A stretch of DNA of 64,000 nucleotides from Chlamydia gallinacea 08-1274/3. GTDB lineage: Bacteria > Chlamydiota > Chlamydiia > Chlamydiales > Chlamydiaceae. Position numbers and translations under genes: made by a program. Every line of letters starts with the position of its first letter. The first letter of the stretch is position 1. The notes below the pieces were generated by a model. That model saw nothing but the letters and a program-made list of their open reading frames with translations, was not told the origin of the DNA and searched no databases. The stretch lies in assembly GCF_000471025.2 (NCBI RefSeq), contig NZ_CP015840.1, forward strand, positions 186,001 through 250,000. Reading direction: 5' to 3'. This document shows positions 48,579-58,502 of the stretch, piece by piece.

Positions 48579-50207
48579 CTATTTCTCAGTTTTCTTCTTA
48601 AATAGTGTATCAGCTAATGAGTTTAACTTACGATAATCGGGTTTCCCTGTCCCCAACATAGGAATCGATTCTAACTCATAATGATAGGATACTTTCATTA
48701 TGCTACTTGTTTTCAAGTTTTTTAAGATATGATTTGCTTCACTACATGTCGTGGGAAATGTAGTAAATAAGCATAGTTTTCCTTTACCATGAGGAACCTC
48801 ACACACAATGAGTGCCGCCCCCTCCTGATCTTGGGAAATACCAAAACCCTGTAATAATAAACTTTCTACAGCTCCTAAACTGATCATCTCACCACCAATT
48901 TTGACAAAACGACTCAGTCGGCCTTGTAAAAACAACTCTCCCCGTGTATCTACATAACCTAAATCCCCAGTAACATACCAATCTTCCCCTCCAAGAGAAA
49001 TAAACCCATAATGAGGATCTGCATGTAAATAACCAGAAAATAATGAAGTCCCCCGTATAACAACCAATCCTACCTCCCCAGAAGAAACAGGAACATGAGT
49101 ATCTTCCGAAATAATTAAGACATCCATTCCATCAATAGGAACACCTACACAAGAGGCTTTTTCAGGACTTTTAGTGTCATTAATTGTCACAACTGGTGAA
49201 CATTCCGTAGTACCATATCCTTGACGAAGAACAACGTGAGGAAAGTCTTTTTTGACTCGTTCTCTTAAAGAATCTTTAAAAGTATCCCCACCGAGAACAA
49301 CAAACCGTAGTGACTTCAATGAAGATCGAGATTTTTTTGCCGTCTTAATGAGATAATCAAAAAACACTGGAGTACTACAGAAAAAGGTGACTTGCATCCT
49401 TTCAATATTCCTAACAACCTTTTTTGGCTGTAAGGGATTATAAGAAAAAACAACAGGAACTCCTGTAAGTATAGGGAACAGAGAACTACAATTAAACCCA
49501 TAAGCATGAAAAGGAGGGAGGAAGGAGAGCATAATATCCGTCTCTACAGGATCGAAAAAAAACAAACACGCCTTAAGATTAGCTAATAGATTGCCATGAG
49601 ATAAAGGAACGCCTTTTGGAGTATTTTCTGTCCCTGATGTAAATAAAATCACTGCGATGTCTTCAGAAGTTTGTGTTAGAACACCAAAGATACGCATTAG
49701 CCAATGAAAAGGAAGAGAGACATATAGCGCTGTGCGTAGTTTATCCCAGAAAGACAGTTTCTTACGTATGTCTTCCATATAGATCAACTCAGCAGGATAG
49801 TGCGTAGCATCTCCATGCAGCTGACGTAAACGTCCTACTAGTTGCTTGGAAGTAAGAATATAATGAACTTCTGCAAGATCTAAACATGCTTGCATTTCTT
49901 TAATTCCCTGACTCCAATTCACCATTACAGGGATCTTCCCCGCTAAGAGAATAGCAAAATAAGCAATAAATGCTCCTGCAGATGCCGGCATCATCACGCC
50001 TATACACTTATCGGGATAGCGAGAAATCTTGAGGGCCAAAGCGACAACAGCTTTCAGCATAGTATCATAGGAAAGAACCCCTAACTGTTCATCCCAACAG
50101 ATAGCATTGGAAGTTAATTCAGAACATACAGCTAAAAATCTTTCTAAAACCGTATCCCCTTCACGTAACTTAATACGCTGTTTATCTGAAAGATGCCATG
50201 CGTGCAT
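48579..50207 (-). CDS. aas: Acyl-ACP synthetase / AMP-binding enzyme
   Basis: A 542-residue ANL-superfamily adenylating enzyme. The P-loop-like motif is LFTSGTENTPKGVPLSH, then YGTTECSPV and VTGDLGYVD. It lacks the acyltransferase domain fused to it in E. coli Aas; that activity is the separate gene 17 bases upstream at 50225. In Chlamydia this enzyme activates host-derived fatty acids on ACP for phospholipid synthesis. Middle gene of the three-gene operon. Confidence 0.9.
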   Translation of the reverse strand: MHAWHLSDKQRIKLREGDTVLERFLAVCSELTSNAICWDEQLGVLSYDTMLKAVVALALKISRYPDKCIGVMMPASAGAFIAYFAILLAGKIPVMVNWSQGIKEMQACLDLAEVHYILTSKQLVGRLRQLHGDATHYPAELIYMEDIRKKLSFWDKLRTALYVSLPFHWLMRIFGVLTQTSEDIAVILFTSGTENTPKGVPLSHGNLLANLKACLFFFDPVETDIMLSFLPPFHAYGFNCSSLFPILTGVPVVFSYNPLQPKKVVRNIERMQVTFFCSTPVFFDYLIKTAKKSRSSLKSLRFVVLGGDTFKDSLRERVKKDFPHVVLRQGYGTTECSPVVTINDTKSPEKASCVGVPIDGMDVLIISEDTHVPVSSGEVGLVVIRGTSLFSGYLHADPHYGFISLGGEDWYVTGDLGYVDTRGELFLQGRLSRFVKIGGEMISLGAVESLLLQGFGISQDQEGAALIVCEVPHGKGKLCLFTTFPTTCSEANHILKNLKTSSIMKVSYHYELESIPMLGTGKPDYRKLNSLADTLFKKKTEK

Positions 50208-50224
50208 ACGACTGTTCCCCTAAG

Positions 50225-50989
50225 TCAATTGTAAGGAACTTCTATAGGTAAGTCGGCTTGCTCTTCATTAAACCAAGAAGATAAAAAAGCATTGAGATCT
50301 TGTTTTTTAGAAAACTGCATTAAATATTTATAATCCATTTGGTGTATCGTAACCTTGACTGTTCGCTTAGGAAGAAAAAATATTCCACTACGCAATACAG
50401 CCTTCAACGCCATTTTAAATACTTTACCTAATTTGGGAGTAGTTTGTGTTTTATATCGAGAAAAAGAACTGCCCCATAAACCAGAAATTCGTACTAAAAA
50501 TACATTACATTCCTTAGATCTATGCAATAACACATACGCTGAATACTGATTAATAATTTCTTCTTTACCATTCCTTGACAGTCTCCCTGAAGGATACAGC
50601 AACAAGCTTCCGCCATTATCTAGAATCTGGCTTGCTTTTGCACAAAACGTATCCATCTGTGCTAAAGCATCTTCACGTGCCTTTCCAGGCACAAACGAAG
50701 GAACAGGAATAGCCTGCACAGACTGTAAAAACCAGCGAACTACAGGATTTTTAAATAAATAATCTACTGCTAGGGGGCGGACATGGAAACGAGACCAAAA
50801 AAGATATTCCAAAATCACAGGATCAATCTCTGCCACATGATTGGATAAAAATAGACATCCTTTATTAGGGTGAGGTCTTAAAGACTTTTCGCCTTCTATT
50901 TGAATTCGATAACGTAATTTTAATGCCGAGCCAACTAAAAAAGCATAAATAGTTTCATACAGTGTTCGCCACAACTTGCGTACTCCCAT
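50225..50989 (-). CDS. 1-acyl-glycerol-3-phosphate-type acyltransferase (PlsC-like)
   Basis: A 254-residue acyltransferase with the catalytic HxxxxD in NHVAEID (about residue 50) and the second motif YPSGRLSRNG. A hydrophobic N-terminus (YAFLVGSALKL) may anchor it in the inner membrane. I start at the ATG at 50989, which has AAGGA eight bases upstream; the frame extends to a TTG at 51007. Together with the next gene it forms the two halves of an Aas system, remodelling or building phospholipids. First gene of the operon. Confidence 0.88.
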   Translation of the reverse strand: MGVRKLWRTLYETIYAFLVGSALKLRYRIQIEGEKSLRPHPNKGCLFLSNHVAEIDPVILEYLFWSRFHVRPLAVDYLFKNPVVRWFLQSVQAIPVPSFVPGKAREDALAQMDTFCAKASQILDNGGSLLLYPSGRLSRNGKEEIINQYSAYVLLHRSKECNVFLVRISGLWGSSFSRYKTQTTPKLGKVFKMALKAVLRSGIFFLPKRTVKVTIHQMDYKYLMQFSKKQDLNAFLSSWFNEEQADLPIEVPYN

Positions 50990-51084
50990 TCCTCTATTCC
51001 TTCGCAATACATTGGCTCCCTAGTTTAGTTTAACATAATCTTCGCTTTTGATAATATAGCTTAGTTTTATTAGGGAAACCACCT

Positions 51085-52065
51085 ATGCCCTCGCATTTAT
51101 TAGACTATCAAAAAGTTGCAGAAAATATAGTTGAAAAAACAATCACAGAATTACTCCATTACCGAAATCGGTTACCCCTAGTTCCCTTTTGGACAAAATC
51201 TGATGGGTCATTCGTAACTCCTGCAGATTATGCTGTGCAGTACTGCCTACAAAAGAAACTGTTCATGTCCTTCCCTCATATTTCTTTTATAGGCGAGGAA
51301 ATCCTCGACCCTATACACGATGAACAGAAATGCCCTGAAATCTTAGAACTTGTACATATTCTGTATCCAGAGGCTACAACTCAAGACCTCTTAGACACCC
51401 TGACGTCAACAACAAAAGATTCTTCCTTGTATTGGCTTATGGATCCTATTGACGGCACAGCAGGATTTATCAAAAATCGATTCTTTGCCATAGCCTTATC
51501 TTTAATTCATAACAATCAACCGATTCTCTCTGTAATGGCTTGCCCATCCCCTCATTTTCAGGCATTTAAAATTTATTCTGCAGCTAAAAACCATGGAGCT
51601 ACTGTGTTTGGCACTGCAATACAGGGACGTCATCGTTTACAAGCAGGAACAACAAGTACGGGAAAGTTCTGTGAGGCCTCACTTGCTGCACGAAATCAAC
51701 AGCATCATTCTACAAGATTGTTAAGTCTATCTCTTCCTGGAAAACCTCAGGCGTATCGTGTAGATAGCCAATATAAATATGCTATGGTTGCTGAAGGTAT
51801 GGTAGATTTTTTTATACGCTATCCTTTCGCAGTTTTGCATACACGTGCTTGGGACCATGTTCCTGGAGCCTTTTTAGTCGAAGAATCTGGAGGAGTTGTT
51901 ACTGATATATTTGGTCACGCCTTGAACTATTGCGAAAACAACTTTACCTTAGAAAACCATCCAGTTATCCTAGCTTCGGGGAATGCGCAAATTCACAGCA
52001 CAACCCTAGAGGTGTTACAAAAACACTACGCTATTTCTTCAGGGACTTCTTTGGAAGATTATTAA
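51085..52065 (+). CDS. cysQ: CysQ-like 3'(2'),5'-bisphosphate nucleotidase
   Basis: A 326-residue member of the inositol monophosphatase/PAP phosphatase family. The metal-binding motifs are GEEI, DPIDGTAGF and AWDHVPGAFLVEESGG. The length is above that of E. coli CysQ (246) and nearer eukaryotic Hal2 type enzymes. Likely removes PAP, a by-product of acyl carrier protein phosphopantetheinylation. Its end overlaps the leucine dehydrogenase-like gene by four bases. Confidence 0.85.
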   Translation: MPSHLLDYQKVAENIVEKTITELLHYRNRLPLVPFWTKSDGSFVTPADYAVQYCLQKKLFMSFPHISFIGEEILDPIHDEQKCPEILELVHILYPEATTQDLLDTLTSTTKDSSLYWLMDPIDGTAGFIKNRFFAIALSLIHNNQPILSVMACPSPHFQAFKIYSAAKNHGATVFGTAIQGRHRLQAGTTSTGKFCEASLAARNQQHHSTRLLSLSLPGKPQAYRVDSQYKYAMVAEGMVDFFIRYPFAVLHTRAWDHVPGAFLVEESGGVVTDIFGHALNYCENNFTLENHPVILASGNAQIHSTTLEVLQKHYAISSGTSLEDY

Positions 52066-53135
52066 ACATAAGCATTCAGTTTCGCCTGTACAATGGCATC
52101 CGACAACGTTACTGTATCTTTGTTTAGCTGATTACTTTTCTCATAGATATCGTGAAGAATGACAGGCAAATGATTGACCTTCTGCAAAACCGTTTTAGGG
52201 CAATAGGCAGTCCCCACAGCAAGAGCAACATTTAATAACCCTCCGGCATTTGCTAAATAATCAGGGGCGTAAAGAATACCTCGCTCATGTAATACGGCTC
52301 CTAAAGAAGGATCTTCTAATTGATTATTTGCAGAGCCTACAATAGCCTGACAACGCAAAGAAAACACATTATTTCTATGAATCACACCACCAAAAGCACA
52401 GGGAGAAAAAATATCGCATTCTATTAAGGGGAAATCCTCTGGGGAAACTACTGTAGCTCCATAAAACCTTCTGGCTTCCTCTAAAACAGAGGAATTGACA
52501 TCAGAAACATACAGGTCAGCACCTTCAAAAAACAAAGAATGAAGTAATTTTTTCCCTACAGCACCAAGACCTTGAATCGCAATTTTTTTTCCCTGTAAAC
52601 AAGGAGTTCCCCATAACTGCTTAGCTGTTTCTTTAATACATAACAAAACGCCATGAGCCGTATAAATTGACGGATCCCCACTAATACTATCTATACCACA
52701 AACCCAAGAAGTCTCTTGATGAATAGTGAGAATATCGTTCACAGATATTCCAAGATCCTCAGCAGCTATATACTTGCCTCCTAAAGAATCTACGGCTTGC
52801 CCAAAAGCTCTTAACATATCTTCTGTAGCACAAGACATTCCCTGAGGGAGAATAATCACACTTTTTCCTCCCCCCGTACCTACACTACTAAGAAGAGACT
52901 TATACGTCATTCCTTTCGACAAGCGTAAAACATCTTTTAAAGCATCATCAAAAGTAGAATAGGCAAATGCCCGTACTCCCCCCAAAGCAGGACCCACTAG
53001 TGTTTGGTGAATTGCTATTAATGCATGTAATTGTACACTTTCGCAAATAACTTCTATTACACGTTCATAATCTTGTATATTTATATCTCTAAACACTAAT
53101 GGATATTTCATAATCTTAATTAAAACGATATGCAA
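52062..53135 (-). CDS. ldh: Leucine/amino acid dehydrogenase
   Basis: A 357-residue Glu/Leu/Phe/Val dehydrogenase. Substrate-binding region: GPALGGVR and the two Lys (RLSKGMTYKSLL); nucleotide-binding fold with GLGAVGKKL; SANNQLEDP further on. It would interconvert branched-chain amino acids and 2-oxo acids with NAD. Annotated in Chlamydia as leucine dehydrogenase; the physiological direction is unknown. Confidence 0.87.
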   Translation of the reverse strand: MHIVLIKIMKYPLVFRDINIQDYERVIEVICESVQLHALIAIHQTLVGPALGGVRAFAYSTFDDALKDVLRLSKGMTYKSLLSSVGTGGGKSVIILPQGMSCATEDMLRAFGQAVDSLGGKYIAAEDLGISVNDILTIHQETSWVCGIDSISGDPSIYTAHGVLLCIKETAKQLWGTPCLQGKKIAIQGLGAVGKKLLHSLFFEGADLYVSDVNSSVLEEARRFYGATVVSPEDFPLIECDIFSPCAFGGVIHRNNVFSLRCQAIVGSANNQLEDPSLGAVLHERGILYAPDYLANAGGLLNVALAVGTAYCPKTVLQKVNHLPVILHDIYEKSNQLNKDTVTLSDAIVQAKLNAYV

Positions 53136-53279
53136 TTATAATGGATAAAGTATTCTATATAATTAATTAAAAGTCAATTCACTCTCTCCCTCTCTTCTTC
53201 TCTTAAAATTTCTCAAGTGTTACCCTAAATGCCGTGACAAAACTATAAATAAAAAGCCTATAGAGAGTGAGAATCGTCT

Positions 53280-53930
53280 ATGTTAAATCAGCAATCACTA
53301 GCAATTATACATCCTTGGCACGGGCCTATCCTAACTCAAGATAATTATGAATCCTTGTGTTGTTATATAGAAATTACTCCTCAAGATTCTGTAAAATTTG
53401 AATTAGATAAGCTTTCAGGTTTACTCAAAGTAGATCGCCCACAAAAGTTCTCCAATTTCTGTCCTTGTTTATATGGACTGTTGCCAAGAACCTATTGTGG
53501 AGAATTATCAGGAAAATATAGTGGAGAACAAAGTCTTAAAGAAAATATCCAAGGCGATAAAGATCCCCTGGATGTTTGTGTACTCACGGAAAAAAACATT
53601 ACTCATGGCAACATCTTACTTCAAGCAAAGCCCATTGGGGGATTACGTATTATCGACTCTGGAGAAGCTGACGACAAAATTATTGCTGTCCTTGAAGATG
53701 ATTTAGTATTTTCAGGAATAGAAGACATTTCCGATTGTCCCGGGACAGTATTAGATATGATCCAACACTATTTTCTTACTTACAAAGCCACCCCTGAGCA
53801 CTTAATGAATGCCCAACCTGCAAAAATTGAAATTGTTGGTATTTATGGGAAAAAAGAAGCTCAAAAAGTCATTCAACTAGCACACCAAGACTATCTAAAC
53901 GCTTTTTCTCAAGAAAAAACTTCTATTTAA
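53280..53930 (+). CDS. ppa: Inorganic pyrophosphatase (family I)
   Basis: A 216-residue cytoplasmic enzyme. The signature DxDPxD is [11 protein letters not shown], with LPRTYCGE before it and [15 protein letters not shown] after it, the metal-binding Asp residues. Length is a little above bacterial average (175), as in other Chlamydiae. A hairpin follows the stop. Confidence 0.94.
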   Translation: MLNQQSLAIIHPWHGPILTQDNYESLCCYIEITPQDSVKFELDKLSGLLKVDRPQKFSNFCPCLYGLLPRTYCGELSGKYSGEQSLKENIQGDKDPLDVCVLTEKNITHGNILLQAKPIGGLRIIDSGEADDKIIAVLEDDLVFSGIEDISDCPGTVLDMIQHYFLTYKATPEHLMNAQPAKIEIVGIYGKKEAQKVIQLAHQDYLNAFSQEKTSI

Positions 53931-53933
53931 ACT

Positions 53934-53957
53934 TTGAGGAGAGAACTCTCTCCTCAA
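53934..53957. terminator. Bidirectional hairpin between ppa and the Nudix gene
   Basis: TTGAGGAGAG and CTCTCTCCTCAA form about ten base pairs with a short loop, between convergent genes ending at 53930 and 53988. No pronounced T-run follows on either side. Confidence 0.65.
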
Positions 53958-53987
53958 TAACCACCCAGGAATAATAATAAATGCTAG

Positions 53988-54437
53988 CTACGAAAACAAA
54001 TAGTTATTAATAAACTTATCTGCTTCTACAACAATTTCCCTTAACTCAGGGAAATTTAATAAACGTAAACCCTCTTGAAAACTTAGCCATTGGCTATCGC
54101 AAATTTCATGAGGATCTGCATGCACATTTCCTTGCACTTCTGCTAGAAAGTAGGCGACTTCCTTGCGTACAAACTCTTCCTCATGATCATTAAAAGAATA
54201 GTGCTCCACCAAAACTTTTGGGAAAAAATGCACTACACTCAATCCCGTTTCCTCAACCAGCTCTCTTTCTGCTGCTTCTTGGGGCCCTTCTTTCTCTTCC
54301 GAATGCCCTTTAGGAAACCCCCAATGCTTACCTTGGGTATGGCAAATAAAACAAGCTTTTAGCGTACTACGATCTGGAGTACCAAAAAACTTGATAGGAA
54401 TTACACCAAAAGAATACTCATACTTTGTCTTCGTCAT
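53988..54437 (-). CDS. Nudix hydrolase
   Basis: A 149-residue protein with a complete Nudix box Gx5Ex7REUxEExGU ([20 protein letters not shown] then TGL, residues about 42-64). Family members cleave nucleoside diphosphate-linked compounds; this subgroup (bis(5'-nucleosyl)-tetraphosphatase, YjhB-like) often acts on Ap4A or 8-oxo nucleotides. Start is two bases after the fabF stop, so it ends the fabF operon. Confidence 0.85.
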   Translation of the reverse strand: MTKTKYEYSFGVIPIKFFGTPDRSTLKACFICHTQGKHWGFPKGHSEEKEGPQEAAERELVEETGLSVVHFFPKVLVEHYSFNDHEEEFVRKEVAYFLAEVQGNVHADPHEICDSQWLSFQEGLRLLNFPELREIVVEADKFINNYLFS

Positions 54438-54439
54438 AA

Positions 54440-55690
54440 TCAGGGTATATACCTCGAGAATAATATCGTTGAATTATGTCCGCCAAAACCAAAAGAATTT
54501 GACATAGCAACGTCAATATCCCAATCCTGGGCTTTATTTGCAACCACATCAAACTCATCTATTTCTACAATAGGATTCTCTAAATTAATCGTAGGATGCA
54601 ACTTGCCTGTTTGGATCGCTTGGATTGTCACCACAGCTTCAACCCCTCCTGCAGCTCCTAAGCAATGTCCTATAAGAGATTTTGTAGAATTCATTCGTAG
54701 ATTCTTAACATGACTTCCAAAAGCTTTTTTCACTGCTAATACTTCAGAAATATCCCCTAAAGGGGTTGAAGTGCCGTGAGCATTAATATAATTCACCCGT
54801 TCCCTAGCTATCCCTGCCTGTTGCAAAGCACCGAGAATACACGAAGTAATCCCCTCACCATCATCTCTAGGCGCTGTAATATGAAAAGCATCACAGGTAG
54901 TATAAGAACCAAGAATTTCTGCAAATATAGGAGCATCGCGTTTTAAAGCATTCTCTAAAGTCTCCAAAACCAACACGCCAGCACCTTCTCCAATAACAAA
55001 GCCGTCACGATCTCTATCCCAAGGACGTGAAGCTTCTTGAGGGGCATCATTCCTTTCAGAAAGCGCACGATTAGCAATAAATCCAGCTAAACCCACACGA
55101 TTAACAGCCGCCTCAGTGCCACCACAAACAATCATGTCTGCACGTCCAGAAACTAAATGATGATACGCGGCATCTATGCAATAATTCGCTGTCGCACACG
55201 CTGTAGATATAGAATAGTTTGGCCCCATAAGACCAAAATCCATAGCAATTAATGCGGGAGCCATATTTGTAATAATATAGGGGATGAAAAATGGAGAAAG
55301 CTTTTTATTGGAAAGAATCAAGCGTTCCATACCCTCATCTAGAGTCTGCAATCCCCCCATCCCAGAGCCAATAATTACACCACAACGCAAAGGATCCGCT
55401 GGGAGATTCTCTTTATCCCATCGCGACATGGCGATAGCTTTTTTTGCAGCTACTACGGCATAAGTAATAAAAGGGTCAACTCGGCGTGCTTGTTTTTTAT
55501 CCAAATAAGGTTCGGGATTAAATTCGGGAACCCAGGCCGCAAAACGAGTAGCATAATCTTCGCATGGAAAAGATGTAATATTCCGTACACCACTCTTCCC
55601 TGCCAATAAATTATCATAAAGAGTGTCTATTTCATTCCCGAAACAAGAAACAACACCCAACCCGGTGACTACCACACGTTTTTTACTCAT
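54440..55690 (-). CDS. fabF: 3-oxoacyl-ACP synthase II
   Basis: A 416-residue elongating condensing enzyme of type II fatty acid synthesis. Catalytic Cys at about residue 165 in STACATAN, and two His in [11 protein letters not shown] and [10 protein letters not shown]. Normal length. In a minus-strand operon after rsfS (15-base gap). Confidence 0.95.
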   Translation of the reverse strand: MSKKRVVVTGLGVVSCFGNEIDTLYDNLLAGKSGVRNITSFPCEDYATRFAAWVPEFNPEPYLDKKQARRVDPFITYAVVAAKKAIAMSRWDKENLPADPLRCGVIIGSGMGGLQTLDEGMERLILSNKKLSPFFIPYIITNMAPALIAMDFGLMGPNYSISTACATANYCIDAAYHHLVSGRADMIVCGGTEAAVNRVGLAGFIANRALSERNDAPQEASRPWDRDRDGFVIGEGAGVLVLETLENALKRDAPIFAEILGSYTTCDAFHITAPRDDGEGITSCILGALQQAGIARERVNYINAHGTSTPLGDISEVLAVKKAFGSHVKNLRMNSTKSLIGHCLGAAGGVEAVVTIQAIQTGKLHPTINLENPIVEIDEFDVVANKAQDWDIDVAMSNSFGFGGHNSTILFSRYIP

Positions 55691-55705
55691 AAAGTATTCT
55701 ACCCC

Positions 55706-56065
55706 TCAAGAAGCTAGAAGTTTCGATGTAATGATAGAACCGTCTTTCCATAGCTCTTCTAATCGGTATTGTTCTCTCACCGAAGCAACAAAAAGATGGA
55801 TGACGATATATCCACAATCTATAACTACCCAGTCACCATGATGTAACCCCTCTACGTGTAAGGGAGAGACATTATGTGTTTTTAATTCCTGTACAATAGC
55901 ATCCGCCAGAGCCTTCACATGTATGCCAACATTTCCTTCAGCAAAAACAAAATAATCTGTGAACTGAGAAATGGCACGAACATCTAGAACAACAGGATTG
56001 TTCCCCTTTTTGCTATCAATAGCTTTGGCAATTACTTTTAATAAGTTAAAGCAAAATAATTCCAT
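55706..56065 (-). CDS. rsfS: Ribosomal silencing factor RsfS
   Basis: A 119-residue DUF143 (YbeB/Iojap) protein. It has the typical VLDVRAISQFTDYFVFAEG, HGDWVVIDCGYIVIHLF and YRLEELW motifs. It binds L14 and blocks subunit joining in resting cells; in Chlamydia this would suit the switch to the elementary body. Confidence 0.92.
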   Translation of the reverse strand: MELFCFNLLKVIAKAIDSKKGNNPVVLDVRAISQFTDYFVFAEGNVGIHVKALADAIVQELKTHNVSPLHVEGLHHGDWVVIDCGYIVIHLFVASVREQYRLEELWKDGSIITSKLLAS

Positions 56066-56122
56066 AGAATTTGGTAAGAGAATACTCGATTATCTAAGAT
56101 AAGGTCGAGCTTTTTTCTTCTA

Positions 56123-56761
56123 CTAAATAATATTCCAATAATACTTTTTAGCCATCTTTTTCAACCTCCCTCTAGGGCGAACCACTGTTTTCTCTTCTCC
56201 TAAGAGTAGAAATGGAAGGTCTAAAATACTATCCGAGAAGGTATGACTTCTTGCTCGTCCTATTTTCTTCAAATAGCTAAGAATCTTTGCTTTATTATTC
56301 CCTGTTAAACATTGATTTTCAACCATTTGTCTGCTAACCCCTCCCTGAAAATAAGAAGCATACCACATATTGGCTCCTAACTTCTTTGCTATGGGTTCTA
56401 CAATGAAGTCGGGAGAAGAAGAAAAAATCATCACCTCCCCCAGGGGATCATTCAAAGCTTCATAAAATTTTTCCAATGTTGGAAAATAAAAATCTTTTTG
56501 ACACAATTTTTCAGCAAAATCCCTGGCAACAGAAACCAGATCAGAGAAAGGAACTTTAACAAGTAACGAAGAAACAATACGAGAATAAAAGGTGGGTAAA
56601 TCTAAAAAAGTTAAAAAGCAAAAGAACGAAAAACAGCACGAAGGTAACGTTTTATAAGAAAAAACTCCCCGCCGCAATGCATATCTATAGAAACCTATGC
56701 TACTTGTACCTCGAAGCAACGTGCCATCTAAATCAAAAGCATATATACAAGATTGTCTCAT
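56123..56761 (-). CDS. HAD-superfamily phosphatase (SerB-like)
   Basis: A 212-residue protein with HAD motif I DLDGTL (residues 10-15), motif II SSSPD near residue 115, and a C-terminal motif with SDSILDLPFL (the Asp pair). A short C1 cap has a hydrophobic run (SCCFSFFCFLTFL). The class (IB) includes phosphoserine-type phosphatases; the substrate is not determined. Its ATG overlaps the stop of the coiled-coil gene by four bases. Confidence 0.8.
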   Translation of the reverse strand: MRQSCIYAFDLDGTLLRGTSSIGFYRYALRRGVFSYKTLPSCCFSFFCFLTFLDLPTFYSRIVSSLLVKVPFSDLVSVARDFAEKLCQKDFYFPTLEKFYEALNDPLGEVMIFSSSPDFIVEPIAKKLGANMWYASYFQGGVSRQMVENQCLTGNNKAKILSYLKKIGRARSHTFSDSILDLPFLLLGEEKTVVRPRGRLKKMAKKYYWNII

Positions 56762-58416
56762 GAGGATAATTGTTGAATTTGCTGCTTCAGTTCTACAATA
56801 GCTTCATCAAGCTCTTCCAACGCACGTTTATCTTGCTCCACTAGTGCGCTATACTGCATAGCGAGATCAAAATCCAACCCCGAGGATCCCAACAATTTTT
56901 TATCATATTCTAATTTATGCTTTAATTCTTTGCGGCGCTCCTGCCTCTGAGCCAATACTTGTCGCATATGCACCAGTTTTTCATCTGCATGAGCTGACGA
57001 CAGTAGCTGCTCTTCTAAAAAAGAAATAATATATTGCAAAATAGCATTTAAACGATTTTCTAAAGGAAATTTTTCAGAAGCAGTGAGATAAGTCGCTTTG
57101 GTCAACTTATGTTTGAGCTCTCCCCACTCTGAACGAGATTCATTCGTTATATTTCCAGACAAGCACTTCTCAGAAAATGCTTCAATTTTTTCATTTAACT
57201 CCTTAATAGCTTCTTGCTGGATCTGTCTATTACGAGCTGCCTGCTCTTGAAGGCGCTTATCCTCTATCTCTTGCTTTTCTTTTAGCTTATCAAATACGCC
57301 TTGTAATTCACCCTTTAAAGCAACGACATCTTCATGAGTCAAATCTAAAGACCGCATACGTTTAGAGATCCCGTCTAACTCCTTACGTAATTTTACTAAG
57401 TCTTTACCTTCTTCCAAAAGCTGGGATAATTGAGATAAACGTTCTCGTACTTCTTTAGAATTTTCCGTAGAAACGACTTTCAACCGACTTTGCTCTTGAC
57501 GAATTTCTTTTTCTAAACCTTTTAGCTGATCCCAACATTTACTTAACTGCAAGCGCGTAGATGAAAATATATCAGAAGAAATAGCCAAATATTTAGCAGC
57601 CTGCTGAAGATTTTTTATTTCCTTCCTTAAAAAAAAAACAAAGCGCTTCAATGAATTTTTATTATTATGCGAGAAATATTTAGCAACAAAACATTCAACA
57701 TCCTCAGCAAAGGCAGCACTTACTTGTTCAATAAGCTCTTTTCTTTTGGGGAATACTTGATTACCTAAAGCAGACAAACGTTGGAAAAATTTACTTTTCA
57801 GCCGCATACGCATGCCTACATTCATCAACTCTTTACGTAAATCAATAATTCTAGTGGAGAAGTTACTTAACCAAACAAGAGAAAGATGTAATTTTTGATA
57901 AAATTCCCTACGCTTTTCTAAGGTCTGTATTTCTAAACAGGCAGGCAATTCTTCTTGTTGTACAGAAATTGGATCCTCATTTACAAAATTGGCAACGTCA
58001 TTTTCCAAACAAGATATCGCTAGTTCAATCTGTCCGATAACAAATGCCCCCTCCTCATCTTGTAAAGACCTAACCCGACGACCTTCTTTAGTCAAATCAA
58101 TGTACCGACTCCATAAATCCGCACGTTGTCCCGAATTCTCTACCTGCTGAAACAGGGGAAGACAATGCTTACGTATGCTCCAAAATAGCTTGAGATTTGC
58201 ATTATTCTCTAAAGCTTTCTCCATTTGTTCCAAACTAAAAGTTATTTGAGCTTCTATCGATGGAATCTGAGAAAGTTCCTGAGAAAATGCGGTTAGTGCA
58301 CTATCTGTAGCAATAGTGAGATTCTCATCAGCAGACGGTGCAATTTCCTCATGAGAAACTACTGGGGAATCTTGTTTTTCCTCTAAAACGTGAAAGCAGT
58401 CGTCTGAAATGTCCAT
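56758..58416 (-). CDS. Large coiled-coil hypothetical protein
   Basis: A 552-residue protein, almost wholly helical. Residues about 270-550 are rich in Glu, Lys, Gln, Leu and predict long coiled coils (for example RLQEQAARNRQIQQEAIKEL). No signal peptide, membrane span or enzyme motif. It matches by order chlamydial CT768, a hypothetical protein. First gene of the operon that continues to HAD phosphatase, rsfS, fabF and Nudix. Confidence 0.8.
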   Translation of the reverse strand: MDISDDCFHVLEEKQDSPVVSHEEIAPSADENLTIATDSALTAFSQELSQIPSIEAQITFSLEQMEKALENNANLKLFWSIRKHCLPLFQQVENSGQRADLWSRYIDLTKEGRRVRSLQDEEGAFVIGQIELAISCLENDVANFVNEDPISVQQEELPACLEIQTLEKRREFYQKLHLSLVWLSNFSTRIIDLRKELMNVGMRMRLKSKFFQRLSALGNQVFPKRKELIEQVSAAFAEDVECFVAKYFSHNNKNSLKRFVFFLRKEIKNLQQAAKYLAISSDIFSSTRLQLSKCWDQLKGLEKEIRQEQSRLKVVSTENSKEVRERLSQLSQLLEEGKDLVKLRKELDGISKRMRSLDLTHEDVVALKGELQGVFDKLKEKQEIEDKRLQEQAARNRQIQQEAIKELNEKIEAFSEKCLSGNITNESRSEWGELKHKLTKATYLTASEKFPLENRLNAILQYIISFLEEQLLSSAHADEKLVHMRQVLAQRQERRKELKHKLEYDKKLLGSSGLDFDLAMQYSALVEQDKRALEELDEAIVELKQQIQQLSS

Positions 58417-58502
58417 AGTAACAACTTAGGGTGTAAAGCTTGACAAAGAAATGAATAGAAAATAAAGTTTGCTTCTGTAATGCATTATCGTCAATCGTTT
58501 TT

